From the NCBI GenBank assembly GCA_963699015.1, contig CAVOSX010000004.1, positions 186,001-250,000 on the forward strand: a stretch of 64,000 nt of DNA, given 5' to 3'. The first letter of the stretch is position 1. Each line of letters begins with the position of its first letter. Below the pieces are notes generated by a model. That model searched no databases and had not been told where the DNA came from. It saw only the letters and a program-made list of their open reading frames with translations. Made by a program: the position numbers and the translations under genes. Of this stretch, positions 17,472 through 26,868 are shown one piece after another. This stretch comes from PALSA-505 sp963699015. GTDB taxonomy: Bacteria > Actinomycetota > Actinomycetes > Streptosporangiales > Streptosporangiaceae.

Positions 17472-20318
17472 CTAGCGCAGCCCGCCGGTATCCGGGCTGG
17501 CGGGCAGAACCCGGTCGAGCTGGCTGCGGGAGCTGATGCCGAGCTTGGCGAACACGCTGCTGAGGTGGTACTTGGCGGTGCGCGGGCTGATGAACAGCCG
17601 GGCGCCTATCTCGGGGTTGGACAGTCCATCCCGGGCCAGCCGCGCGACCTGGGCCTCCTGGGCGGTCAGCCCATCACTGGCCCCGGCGGCGCGGGGCGCC
17701 GGGGCGGTGCGCTTGCGGACGGTCTCACCGGTGGCCCGCAGCTCGCGGCGGGCCCGCCCGGCGAATCCCGCCATCCCCATTGCGTCCAGCATGTCGCAGG
17801 CGATGCGCAGCTGCTTCCGCGCGTCCATCCGGCGGCCCTGCCGGCGCAGCCACTCCCCGTACAGCAGGTGCGACCGGGCCAGCTCGGCCCGGACCCGTGT
17901 CCGGCCTAGCCGCTCGACCGACTCCCGGTACCAGCCGTCCGCCACCTCACCGTCGCTAAGCAGGGCCCGAACCCGGGCCTCTATCCCCAGCACCCACGCG
18001 GTCCGGGTCACCTGGGTGCGCTCGGACAGCCAGTCCAGCACAGCCCGGACCGCCGCCACGTCACCGGTCCTGGCCGCCGCCTCGGCCAGCTCCGCCACGA
18101 CCAGGGGGCCGAACCCCACATCGTTGCCCTCGAATACCTCCCAGGCGGCGTCCCTCGCGGCGTCGTACCGACCCAGGCCGTTGTCCAGCACCGCCCTCGC
18201 GCACGCCGCCAGGCCGGCCAGCCTGCCCGTACCGCGTTCGGTCGCCATCTGGGCGGTGGCCTGGATCAGCTCGGACGCCTCCTGCTCCCGGCCCTGCCAG
18301 GCTGCGAGCATCATCGCGGGATGTGCAACCGGCGGGTTGCCGGTCACCTCCGCGATCAGGCGGTCTTCGTCGATCAGCCGCTCCACCGCGCTCAGCTCGC
18401 CCGCGAGAATGTGGACTTGGGCGAGGAAGTTGAGCGCGAACCGCAACTGGACGAGGGCGCCCAGGTCACGGGTGACCTGAACCCGCCGGGCGGCCAGCGC
18501 ATACCCGGACTCGAAATCCCACAACTCCAGCGCGATGATGCTGCTGGCTCTTTCGCCGGCGAGCCAGAGCCAGCGGCGCCCTTCGCCGGCGCCGGCGTCC
18601 AGGGCAAGAAGCAGCTCCAGCGCCCGGGTCAGCGCGGCCGCGGCCGCCGCGTACCCCTCCGCGAACCGCAGCGCGACCGCGTCGAGCAGCACATCAACCG
18701 CGCGCGGCGGGTCGGGACCGGGAGGCGCGGCGAGCGCGGCCTCGGCCGCCTCCCGCACGCCGCCGGGCCGACCCAGATCACCGGCCACCATCGCGGCCCA
18801 GAGCGCCTCCAGGTACGTCTCGCGGGCCAGCCCGGCATCGAACGGCCCGACAAGCCGGGCTGCGCGGACAAGCAGCCCGGCCGCGTCGCTGCTGCGATTC
18901 TGGTCGGCGGCGATCTGCCCGCGCAGGCGCTCCACCTCCGCGGCCTGCCGCGCGTCTACCGGCCCGGCCTCGGTCGTGACCAGCAGCCCCAGCGCCGCAT
19001 CCAGCTCGCCAGCCTCCCGGTGGGCTCGGGTCGCGGCGAGCAGCCGCTGCGCACGGCGCACCGGGTCGGGTGTCAGCAGCGCCGCCCGCTCGCCGAACGC
19101 GGCCGCTGCGGCCAGCCCCCCGCGGGCCTGCGCCCGGCCCGCCGACCGCTCCAGCTCCGCCGCGACGTCCTCATCCGGCCCGGGCGCGGCCTGGGCCCGG
19201 TGCCAGGCCCGGCGATCCGGATCTGCCGCCGGGTCGGTAACCTCCGCCAGCGCTCTGTGCACCTTCTGCCTGTCCTGCAGTGACGCCGACCGGTAGGCCG
19301 CCGAGCGCGCCAGCGGATGCCGGAACCGCAGCCGCGTACCGAACTCCACCAGCCCCGCACCCACCGCCGGGCCCCCCGCCCCGACCGGGATCCCCAGCCG
19401 CGCCGCGGCCCGCCACACCAGCAGCGGGTCACCAGACGGATCCGCCGCCGCCACCGCTAGCAGCCGCCGCGTCTCGGTCGGCAGGCCCTCGAGCTGCCGC
19501 CGGAAACTGTCCTCGATCCGGCTCGGCAGCGACACCGCCCCCGGCAGCCCAAAGCCGCCCGCCAGGTCCGCCGGCGAAAGCCCTCGCGGCAACTCCAGCA
19601 GCGCCAGCGGGTTACCCCGCGCCTCCGCCACGATCAGGTCCCGGACTCGCGCATCCACTGGCCCGGCCAGCGCCGCATCCAGCAACGCCCGCGCGTCCTG
19701 CGCCCGCAGCCCTTCCACCACGAGCTCCGGCAGCTCTGCCAGCTCCGGGGCCGCACCCCGGGCCGCGAACACCAGGCCGACCGGATCGGCCGCCAACCGC
19801 CGCGCTACGAACCCCAGCGCCTGCACCGAGGCCCGGTCCAGCCACTGCTCGTCATCAACCACGCACACCAGCGGCCGCTCGGACGCCACCTCCGAGAGCA
19901 ACCCCAGCACCGCCAGGCCCACCAGGAATCGGTCCGGCGCCGGTCCGGCGCTGACGCCAAAAGCAGTCCGCAGCGCGTCGCGCTGCGGCACCGGCAGGCC
20001 CTCCACCCGGTCCAGCACCGGCGCAAGCAGCTGATGCAACCCGGCGAACGCCAGCTCCATCTCCGATTGCACCCCGGCCGCGCGCGCCACCCGGCAGCCC
20101 GGCGCATGCCCCGCCAGGTATTCCAGCAGCGCGGACTTGCCCACCCCCGGTTCGCCGTGCATGACCAGCACTCGGCTACCGCCCGCCCGCACCGCGCCGA
20201 CGAGCTGATCAAGCACGCCGCGTTCACTGCGCCGGTCCGTTAGCCCGCTCGCGCGACCTCGCTGCCGGGAATCTTCGGCCATAGGTCCGGTACTACCCAT
20301 CATCCGGGGCGCGGGCAT
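17472..20318 (-). CDS. LuxR-family transcriptional regulator with AAA ATPase (LAL type)
   Basis: A giant regulator of 948 residues. Walker A HGEPGVGKSALL is at about 54-65, Walker B LVCVVDDEQWLD near 150, and a long helical repeat (TPR-like) middle follows. The LuxR DNA-binding helix-turn-helix is at the end (about 880-940): LTAQEAQVARLARDGLSNPEIGARLFISPRTAKYHL and FAKLGISSRSQLDRVLP. LAL proteins use nucleotide hydrolysis and a ligand to switch transcription, often of catabolic or secondary-metabolite genes. It lies downstream of, and parallel to, the aldehyde oxidoreductase operon and may or may not control it. ATG 20282 (MAEDSRQRG) is an alternative start. It resembles the regulator at 26869-29664 throughout. 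Confidence 0.9.
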   Translation of the reverse strand: MPAPRMMGSTGPMAEDSRQRGRASGLTDRRSERGVLDQLVGAVRAGGSRVLVMHGEPGVGKSALLEYLAGHAPGCRVARAAGVQSEMELAFAGLHQLLAPVLDRVEGLPVPQRDALRTAFGVSAGPAPDRFLVGLAVLGLLSEVASERPLVCVVDDEQWLDRASVQALGFVARRLAADPVGLVFAARGAAPELAELPELVVEGLRAQDARALLDAALAGPVDARVRDLIVAEARGNPLALLELPRGLSPADLAGGFGLPGAVSLPSRIEDSFRRQLEGLPTETRRLLAVAAADPSGDPLLVWRAAARLGIPVGAGGPAVGAGLVEFGTRLRFRHPLARSAAYRSASLQDRQKVHRALAEVTDPAADPDRRAWHRAQAAPGPDEDVAAELERSAGRAQARGGLAAAAAFGERAALLTPDPVRRAQRLLAATRAHREAGELDAALGLLVTTEAGPVDARQAAEVERLRGQIAADQNRSSDAAGLLVRAARLVGPFDAGLARETYLEALWAAMVAGDLGRPGGVREAAEAALAAPPGPDPPRAVDVLLDAVALRFAEGYAAAAAALTRALELLLALDAGAGEGRRWLWLAGERASSIIALELWDFESGYALAARRVQVTRDLGALVQLRFALNFLAQVHILAGELSAVERLIDEDRLIAEVTGNPPVAHPAMMLAAWQGREQEASELIQATAQMATERGTGRLAGLAACARAVLDNGLGRYDAARDAAWEVFEGNDVGFGPLVVAELAEAAARTGDVAAVRAVLDWLSERTQVTRTAWVLGIEARVRALLSDGEVADGWYRESVERLGRTRVRAELARSHLLYGEWLRRQGRRMDARKQLRIACDMLDAMGMAGFAGRARRELRATGETVRKRTAPAPRAAGASDGLTAQEAQVARLARDGLSNPEIGARLFISPRTAKYHLSSVFAKLGISSRSQLDRVLPASPDTGGLR

Positions 20319-20600
20319 CGTCGAGGCCCTGACATGACTCCCGATCCAGCGCCAGCTTCCCAGCCATCTCTACCGATGCCTCCAGGATCGGCTCATCAGC
20401 GCAGGACACCGCTGCTGACCAGCCTATCGAGCAGGTAGTCGCCGAAGCCAGGCAGGCAATCGTCCTGAAGCACAAGTACGTGCCCCGATGACAGACAGCT
20501 CCCGGAGCCGGCTCCACCGCGGCCTGCCCGCGACCAAGATACCGCCGGGCCGCGGTAGCCCCTCCGGTAGCCCCTCGGGGGGCCTGGTCCGGGCCTAGGT
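20319..20600. other. Non-coding stretch before an IS982 copy
   Basis: No gene is supported. It holds the promoter side of the LuxR regulator and ends at the left inverted repeat of the IS982-like element. Confidence 0.4.
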
Positions 20601-21584
20601 GACCTATTCCCAGGGTATTGCCTGCGGACGTGAGGCGAGGGTGTCCAAGATCAGGTTGTGACGACTGACATAGACACCCTCGCGACCGCACTGTATGTGA
20701 AAACCGATGACCTGCTGAAGGAATCGCCGCAGCTCGCCCCGTACCGCCCCGAGGTCGGCATCGGCCCGAAGCTCAGCGACGCGGAGCTGGTCACCCTGGC
20801 GGTCATGCAGGCCCTGCTGGGTTCACCTCTGAAGCGCGCTGGGTGCGGCACGCCCGCGCTCACCTGCGGCACCTGTTCCCCTACCTGCCTCAGCAGCCCG
20901 GCTACAACAAGCGGCTGCGCGCCGCCGGCCCGCTGATCCGGCGCTGCATCCGCGTCCTGGCCGCGGGCACCAGCATCTGGACTGACGACGTCTGGATTGT
21001 GGATTCCACCCCGGTTGAATGCGGCCGCTCCCGCGAGACAGCCAAACGTTCTGACCTGGCCGGATGGGCCGAATACGGGTACTGCGCCAGTCACTCGCGC
21101 TATTTCTGGGGGCTGCGGCTGCACCTGATCTGCACCCTGCACGGGCTGCCCGTCACCTTCGCCCTGGCCGGCGCCAAAGCCGACGAGCGCGATGCCCTGG
21201 CCGGCATGCTCACCGCCGACCCGGACCTGCTCACCGCCCGGCCCGGCCAGACCCTCATCGGCGACAAGAACTACTACGGCACCGCCTTCGAAGCCACCAT
21301 GACCAGCGCAAGGATCAGGCTGCTGCGGCCAGCCCGCCAAGGCGAGCCCGCCCGGCCCGGCGGACACCTGCTCAAGCCGCTGCGCCAGATCATCGAATCG
21401 GTCAACGACACCTTCAAGGGCCAGCTCGACCTGGAACACCACGGCGGCCACACCCCAGCGGAGTCACCGTCCGCGTCCTGCAGCGCATCCTCGCCCTGAC
21501 CGCCGCCATCTGGCATAACGACACCACCGGGCAACCCACCCTGCGCTCGCTGACGGCCTACGACCACTGACCTTGGAATTAGTC
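20601..21584 (+). mobile_element. IS982 family insertion sequence, inactivated
   Basis: The transposase remnant is flanked by imperfect inverted repeats: GACCTATTCCCAGGGTA at 20601-20617 and, on the other strand, GACTAATTCCAAGGTCA at about 21568-21584 (12 of 17 match). I cannot confirm a target duplication. Confidence 0.5.
20658..21570 (+). pseudogene. IS982 family transposase with two frameshifts
   Basis: Across three frames the protein is clearly one transposase. Frame one gives DTLATALYVKTDDLLKESPQLAPYRPEVGIGPKLSDAEL. Frame two gives RHARAHLRHLFPYLPQQPGYNKRLR, then WTDDVWIVDSTPVECGRSRET (first catalytic Asp), KADERDAL and LIGDKNYYG (second). Frame three closes VRVLQRILALTAAIWHNDTTG to LRSLTAYDH. 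A missing base near 20820 and another near 21462 break the frame, so the gene is dead or misread. About 290 residues if repaired. Confidence 0.8.
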
Positions 21585-21688
21585 ATCCAGACAGGCTCCG
21601 CCTGATACCGCCGAGGTTGCGGGCTGGGCTGGCGTGTTCGTGCAGGTGGGCGCATCCTCCGTGGGTAAGCCACGTTCCGGAGGTTGCC

Positions 21689-23320
21689 ATGGCGTCGCGG
21701 ATCAGCCGGTCGGTGCCGGTCACGGTGAACGATGTGCTGGATGGTCACGTGCAGCTGGACCTGGACTGCCTGGATCGCCTCTACCTGCACGGTTATCTCG
21801 GCCAGCTGCAGGTGGGCGGGCAGGTGATCCAGTTCCTCCAGCACCGCGGGTACCCGGTGCCGTCTCCGGCGTGCCTGCAACAGATCGGGGATGCCTTCCG
21901 GCGTAAGGTCGCCTCGTTCGCTGAGGCCAATCACATTCCGGTGGTGCCGCTGAAGGCCGCTGACCGCAACATCGAGGTGATGCAGCCGTACCTGGACACG
22001 GCGGCGGCTACCGGGCGTTCCCAGGTCGCGGCGATCGGGGTGGCCCAGGAGGTGCAGCGGGTGCTGATCGCCCGCCAGCGCCACACCGACCCGGGAAAGT
22101 GCCCGCAGTTTTCCTTCGACAAGAAAGACCGGCGGGTCACGGTCTACTACTTCTACCTGTGGGACGCCGGGTTCGGCCCGGCGTTCATCAAGGTCTGCAC
22201 CTACTGCCCGTGGCCGATGAAGATCTGGGTCAACGGGCACGAGTGGGCCAAGCAGCAGGCCCGCAAGATCGGGTTCTGCTTCACCGAGCTGTCCAACGGG
22301 TTCGCCTCGGCTGAGGATCCCGCCGTGCTGCAGCGGATCTGCGACGCGCTGCAGCCCGGCACGATCAGCGTGTTCTTCCAGCGCTGGCTGGCCCGGCTGC
22401 CGCTGCCGCTCGGCCCGGCCGACCAGCAGGCCGGGTACCGGTGGGAGCTGTCGATGGCCCAGGTCGAGGTGTCCCGCACCATCGTGTTCACCCAGCCCCG
22501 CTACGCGCGATCCTTCTTCGAGGCGCTCGTGACCGGCAACCTCGATCTCGGCCGCCCCGACACCGTCGAGATCATCTTCGGCCGGCGGATCATCAACGGC
22601 CAGCAGCGCGCCACCCGCGGGACATTCAAGACCAAGGTCATCACCCGGGGCACCGATATCACCATCAACGCCTTCTACCGGCACTCCCGGATCAAGCAGT
22701 ACCTCAAAGACGGCCGGGCGCTGCGCATCGAGACCGTCATCAACTCACCCACCGACCTGCGGATCGGCCGCCGCATCGCCTGCCTCGGCGAGCTCGAGGA
22801 CACCGCGCGTGCGATCAGCAACCGGCTGCTGGACACTGAACGGGCCGGCCAGGGCTGCGTCCTTGCGAATCCAGTCTTCGAGCGGATCGCGCACCCGTCC
22901 CTCACCACGGACGGGCGGAGAGCTACAGCCATGCGTTTTGGCGACTCTCGGGTCCAGGCCCTGGCCGGCGCCCTATGCCAGACCTTGTGCGCCGTCACCG
23001 GCATCACCAACAGGAGCCTGCGCGCCCTGATGACCGGACTGCTCGGCACCCCCTATGGCATGACCCAGGCCTCCTACGACCTGGCCCGGCTCCGCCGCAA
23101 CCAGCTGATCACCCGCCGCCCCGGATCCAACACCTACGACCTGACCCCCGACGGGCTGAAGTTCGCCATCTTCTACACCAAGGTCCACGACCGGGTCCTG
23201 GCCCCGCTGTTCACCGCCGGACAGCCCCAGGCCCCGGCTCCGCTCTACACCGCGCTACGCACCATCGAGCAGCAGATCGACCACAGCATCGCAGCCGCAA
23301 GACTGCCCCCAGCGGCCTGA
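21689..23320 (+). CDS. Conserved actinobacterial protein of unknown function
   Basis: A 543-residue protein from ATG 21689, which has GGAGG six bases before it. I do not know its function. The opening SVPVTVNDVLDGHVQLDLDCLDRLYLHGYL, the central FSFDKKDRRVTVYYFYLWD, CTYCPWPMKIWVNGHEWAKQQA and GFCFTELSNGF, and later LSMAQVEVSRTIVF are, from memory, shared with multi-copy hypothetical proteins of streptomycetes and relatives. The last 110 residues (TGLLGTPYGMTQASYDLARLRRNQLITRRPGSNTYDLTPDGLKFA) look like a winged-helix DNA-binding domain. There is no signal peptide or membrane helix. It stands alone beside an IS982 remnant, which would fit a mobile or plasmid-borne origin. A nuclease or recombination role is only a guess. 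Confidence 0.75.
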   Translation: MASRISRSVPVTVNDVLDGHVQLDLDCLDRLYLHGYLGQLQVGGQVIQFLQHRGYPVPSPACLQQIGDAFRRKVASFAEANHIPVVPLKAADRNIEVMQPYLDTAAATGRSQVAAIGVAQEVQRVLIARQRHTDPGKCPQFSFDKKDRRVTVYYFYLWDAGFGPAFIKVCTYCPWPMKIWVNGHEWAKQQARKIGFCFTELSNGFASAEDPAVLQRICDALQPGTISVFFQRWLARLPLPLGPADQQAGYRWELSMAQVEVSRTIVFTQPRYARSFFEALVTGNLDLGRPDTVEIIFGRRIINGQQRATRGTFKTKVITRGTDITINAFYRHSRIKQYLKDGRALRIETVINSPTDLRIGRRIACLGELEDTARAISNRLLDTERAGQGCVLANPVFERIAHPSLTTDGRRATAMRFGDSRVQALAGALCQTLCAVTGITNRSLRALMTGLLGTPYGMTQASYDLARLRRNQLITRRPGSNTYDLTPDGLKFAIFYTKVHDRVLAPLFTAGQPQAPAPLYTALRTIEQQIDHSIAAARLPPAA

Positions 23321-23512
23321 CAAACTCAGCTCAACTGTTCAAGTCATCGCCCCAAAGGGTCGCTAGTCCCTGCCGGGCCAATCCTGACCAGTTGCCCTGT
23401 CCACTGGCGGAGGCGAGCGCAGCCCTGCCCAGCTGACAATCACGGGGATGCCATCACCCGGTCAAGCCGATCGGGCGGGCAGTGACACACCCGGCGCAAA
23501 GGACGGCGAGTC

Positions 23513-24703
23513 ATGGCAACACGAACGATTTCCGGCCGCGGCAACAGCGATGGAGCGCAGCGGATCAGCCACGGGCCAATCCCCGATCATGCATGGGATC
23601 GTCTTGCCGAGTTCACCGAACTGCCGCGAACCGCCATCGCCAATACCCAGAGCCGCGCTGAGCTGTCGGCGTCGCGAGCCCGGATCGTCGCCGCGGCGGA
23701 CCAGGCCCGGCGGCGGCTTGAGCGTGACCTGCACGACGGTATTCAGCAGCGGCTCGTCGCGCTCGGGCTGAAGGCCCAGATGATCCAGAAGATGACGCCC
23801 CGGCCCGCCGCCAGCATCCAGCGCGAGCTGTCGCTGCTGGCGGACGGCCTGTTTACCGCCCTGGACGAACTGCGGGAGATCGCGCACGGCATCCATCCCG
23901 CCGTCTTGTCCGAGGCCGGGCTGGGCCCGGCGCTCGAGGCACTCGCCCGGCGCTCTGCGGTGCCGGTCGAGCTCGACCTTCATCTCGGCTCGCCGCCGGG
24001 GCAGCAGGCCGAGGTGGCCGCCTATTACGCCGCGTCCGAGGCGCTCGCCAACGCCGCCAAGCACGCGCAGGCATCGGTCATCGACCTGCGGGTACAAGGC
24101 GACGACAGCGCCCTGACCCTCTCGATCAGCGACGACGGCATAGGGGGCGCCGACCCCAGCCGCGGCACGGGCATTACCGGCCTCAAAGACCGGGTCGAGG
24201 CCCTCGGCGGAACAATCTCGGTTCTCAGCCCGCCCGGCCGCGGAACGATCCTGCACGTCCGGCTCCCGGCTGGCCCCAGCGCCGTGGCCCGCGCGGACGG
24301 CAGCTGGGGAGAAGACACCGTCACAGACGCCGGTAGCTACCCAGCCGCTCGTGAACCCGAGGGCTATCGTCCGGCCCTACCGATGGCTACCGCGTCGCGA
24401 AGCCACGCACGCGGCTTCGGAGGCCGATCCTCCTTATCACCGTTGACAGGCACGTGCACACTGACTCCAGCGCGCCCGGGGGGTCAAAATCGGGCGCCGT
24501 TGACAATAGGGAGCGCCGCGCCGCGAACGCTTGCTGGCTCCGGCGCGCCTCCTGCCTGCAACTGTGTCAGAGCATCTGACATCTGCAGACCGCGCAACCC
24601 CACAAGTGGAGCCGGATACCCCGGATGCCCGGATACCCGGATACCCGGGCTGGCGCTCGTCACCAGTGCCCGCACCGAACTGGACAATCTGCGCGTGCGC
24701 TGA
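23513..24703 (+). CDS. Sensor histidine kinase (NarL/DesK type) with abnormal C-terminal tail
   Basis: A cytoplasmic kinase. The HisKA_3 dimerisation helix carries the phosphoacceptor His74 in RRRLERDLHDGIQQRL. The HATPase_c domain has the N-box SEALANAAKHAQ near 176, DDGIGGADP near 207 and GTGITGLKDRVEALGG. The family normally ends about residue 255 (ILHVRLPAG). Here the frame runs 140 residues further through low-complexity, non-conserved sequence, so the original stop was probably lost. There is no GAF domain, unlike the related kinase at 25507-26781, and only about 40 residues before the dimerisation region, so it may be 5'-truncated too. No response regulator is adjacent. Confidence 0.75.
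   Translation: MATRTISGRGNSDGAQRISHGPIPDHAWDRLAEFTELPRTAIANTQSRAELSASRARIVAAADQARRRLERDLHDGIQQRLVALGLKAQMIQKMTPRPAASIQRELSLLADGLFTALDELREIAHGIHPAVLSEAGLGPALEALARRSAVPVELDLHLGSPPGQQAEVAAYYAASEALANAAKHAQASVIDLRVQGDDSALTLSISDDGIGGADPSRGTGITGLKDRVEALGGTISVLSPPGRGTILHVRLPAGPSAVARADGSWGEDTVTDAGSYPAAREPEGYRPALPMATASRSHARGFGGRSSLSPLTGTCTLTPARPGGQNRAPLTIGSAAPRTLAGSGAPPACNCVRASDICRPRNPTSGAGYPGCPDTRIPGLALVTSARTELDNLRVR
24612..24650. repeat. Short tandem repeat of CCCGGATA
   Basis: An eight-base unit recurs about four times with small changes (GGATACCCCGGATGCCCGGATACCCGGATACCCGGG). It lies in the non-conserved tail of the kinase frame, which supports that tail being non-coding in origin. Confidence 0.6.
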
Positions 24704-24807
24704 CCTGTTGTTCCCGCTCCAAAGAGAGACAAATATTCGGCAGGGAGCGCGATGGGTCGCGGCGCGGGCTGGTCGCCCCCTCCTGGCGTGAGCGTGCCTG
24801 GCGGTGA

Positions 24808-24849
24808 GGCAAGTTAATCGTGCTTTAGTTGCAATCTCGGGAACCCCAT
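24808..24849. repeat. Dispersed 42-bp repeat, copy 1
   Basis: GGCAAGTTAATCGTGCTTTAGTTG plus 18 more, slightly varied, bases recur at 52882-52923 in the same orientation. This copy lies beside an IS110 remnant; the other spans the 3' end of a vapC gene. The meaning is unknown. Confidence 0.7.
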
Positions 24850-24956
24850 TGCCACCCGGCCGTTCACGAGTCTCCGCGTTGACGAATACGCCCGTCCGGC
24901 GGGCGCGTCCACCTCTCTGCGCACCGCGGCCCGCTGAGTCGCCAGCAGCCCGCTCG

Positions 24957-25340
24957 ATACGCGGCCACCGGAAGCGGTCGCCGTCGGTGCGCATCTGGCC
25001 CAGGTGCGGGCGGGCCAGCAGCTCACGGGCCGCGCGGATGGCGTCGATCGGGTCGCTCTTGCCCGCCCGGCGCTTGCCGACGTGCCGGGCGGCATCGATC
25101 CCGGCGACCTGCTCGCCCTGGCTGGCTAGATAGCGGGCCAGGCCCAGCCCGTAATGCCGGGTGCCCTCGAGCGACTGATCGAGTGCGCCGACATGGCTGA
25201 GGCGGTCCAGATCGCATCCCGGCATCCGACCGCCAGGATCGGCACGTTCGAGCTACGGGATGATCTGCGCGAACGCCTGGGCCATTCCCGGCTTTATCTG
25301 GCGAGGCTCTATCCTCCGGTCGGGCGCGACAAAATCGAGC
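24957..25340 (-). pseudogene. IS110 family transposase remnant
   Basis: On the minus strand the sequence gives EGTRHYGLGLARYLASQGEQVAGIDAARHVGKRRAGKSDPIDAIRAARELLARPHLG. This is the part of an IS110 DEDD domain that contains the second acidic residue and the KSDPIDA Asp pair. Stops and frame changes surround it and both ends of the gene are absent. It is a decayed internal fragment. Confidence 0.6.
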
Positions 25341-25506
25341 TCGAGCAGTCATAGCCGTACTGTTGCTTACTAGCGTGCGGGCGGTTCCGGTAGTGCTGCG
25401 GATACTGAACCGGCTGGAAGCCGGACCCTGGCAGGTAGGGGCTCCCGGGTGGGCGAATCAGTGGCGCGCGCCGGTTCGCATTGCCGGCCGCGTAGCTGTC
25501 GGCTGG

Positions 25507-26781
25507 CTACTCGGTCGGGAGCTGGACTGCGATGGTCGTTCCTATTCCCGGTGGGCTCGTGATGGTGATCGTGCCGTCGATGCTCTCAACGCGATCGGCG
25601 AGGCCGGTAAGCCCGGTGCCGTGCCGGGGGTCGGCGCCGCCCGCGCCGTCGTCGCGGATCTCGAGCTCCAGCGCTCCGTGGCGGACGGCGGCGCGTACGT
25701 TTGCGCCAGTGGCGCTGGCGTGCTTGACCGCATTGGTCAGCGCCTCGGCGACCACGAAGTACGCAGTGGTCTCCACATGAGTGGGCAGCCGGTCCGGCAT
25801 TACCTCCATGCTGACCGGCAGGGCAATCTGACGCCGCAGCGAGCGGAGCGCGGCGCGCAGGCCGCCGTGGCGTAGCGCGGCGGGCATGATCCCTCTGACA
25901 AGCTCCAGCAAGTCGGCGTCCGCATGCTTGGCGCTTTCCAGTGCGTCGTTCACGATTTCCGCCGCGGGGTGATTGGTTTGCTCGAGCATCGTCGTGGCCA
26001 GCTTGAGGTTCCAGATGGTGGTGACCAGGCATTGCTGCGCGCCGTCGTGAAGGTCGCGCTGGATCCGGCGGCGGCTCTCGTCGGCGGCGGCAATGGCACG
26101 CGCGCGGGAGGCTGCCAGCTCAGCTCGGCTCCGCGCGTTGCTGACCGCCGTGGCCACCAGCTCGGTGAACTCTACCATCCGGGTTTCGGTTGCCGCGGGG
26201 AATGGCTCCGGGCTCCGCGATGCGGCCACGCTGATCCCCCATACGCGGCCGTCGACCTGGATCGGTACTGCCACCGACGCGCGGATCCCGAGCCGCCGTA
26301 TCTCGGCGATGAATGGTCCGGTGAGCGGGACGCCAGTCGGCCCGAACCGTACGGGGCGAGCAGTGTCGCGCAGCCGGCGCAGCGCTGCGTTCGCCGGCTC
26401 TCGCTCGCCCAAGGGAACGGGCGCGCCTGCCGCGTTCCACGCGGCGAGGAGCGTGATGGTCTCGTCGGGCTCGAACCGCAGCAGGACTGCCGCGTCCGCT
26501 CGGACGAGCTGGGCGAGTTCCTGGTTGACCACCGCGAACAGCTCCTCGTAGCAGACCCCGCGGGCGACGAGCGTCGCCACGCGCCGCAGGGCCGCCTGCC
26601 CGGCAACGATCTCCTGCACGTCGCGATCGATCCGAGCTGGCTCGTCGGCACCGTCCGGGCCGAAGGACAAGGACTGCGCTGCACACGACATGCTGGAAGT
26701 GTCGCCTTGGCGGAGGCATGGTCGCGTCAGTGACTCCCCAGTGCCGGTCCCTAGTCCCGCGGCGGGGCGAAGCCGGCACAA
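25507..26781 (-). CDS. GAF-domain sensor histidine kinase (NarL/DesK type)
   Basis: A 424-residue cytoplasmic kinase. The GAF domain covers about residues 65-225 (LRRVATLVARGVCYEELFAVVNQEL to WGISVAASRSPEPFP). The HisKA_3 helix has its phosphoacceptor His in RRRIQRDLHDGAQQCL (about residue 242). The HATPase_c domain has VAEALTNAVKHASATGANV and DDGAGGADPRHGTGLTGLADRVE. There is no membrane segment, so it senses an internal or diffusible signal. The true start may be ATG 26691 (MSCAAQSLSFGPDG). It follows the LuxR regulator at 26869 by about 90 bases in the same direction, so the two may be co-transcribed. The regulator has no receiver domain, so a phosphorelay between them is not implied. Confidence 0.88.
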   Translation of the reverse strand: MCRLRPAAGLGTGTGESLTRPCLRQGDTSSMSCAAQSLSFGPDGADEPARIDRDVQEIVAGQAALRRVATLVARGVCYEELFAVVNQELAQLVRADAAVLLRFEPDETITLLAAWNAAGAPVPLGEREPANAALRRLRDTARPVRFGPTGVPLTGPFIAEIRRLGIRASVAVPIQVDGRVWGISVAASRSPEPFPAATETRMVEFTELVATAVSNARSRAELAASRARAIAAADESRRRIQRDLHDGAQQCLVTTIWNLKLATTMLEQTNHPAAEIVNDALESAKHADADLLELVRGIMPAALRHGGLRAALRSLRRQIALPVSMEVMPDRLPTHVETTAYFVVAEALTNAVKHASATGANVRAAVRHGALELEIRDDGAGGADPRHGTGLTGLADRVESIDGTITITSPPGIGTTIAVQLPTE

Positions 26782-26868
26782 TGCTAGTGCGGCACGGCTA
26801 GTGCGGCACGCCCGACTGCGTTGAGGCTTGAGCCGTGCAGATCCGCCCGCCTGGCTCCGGGCGGCCGG

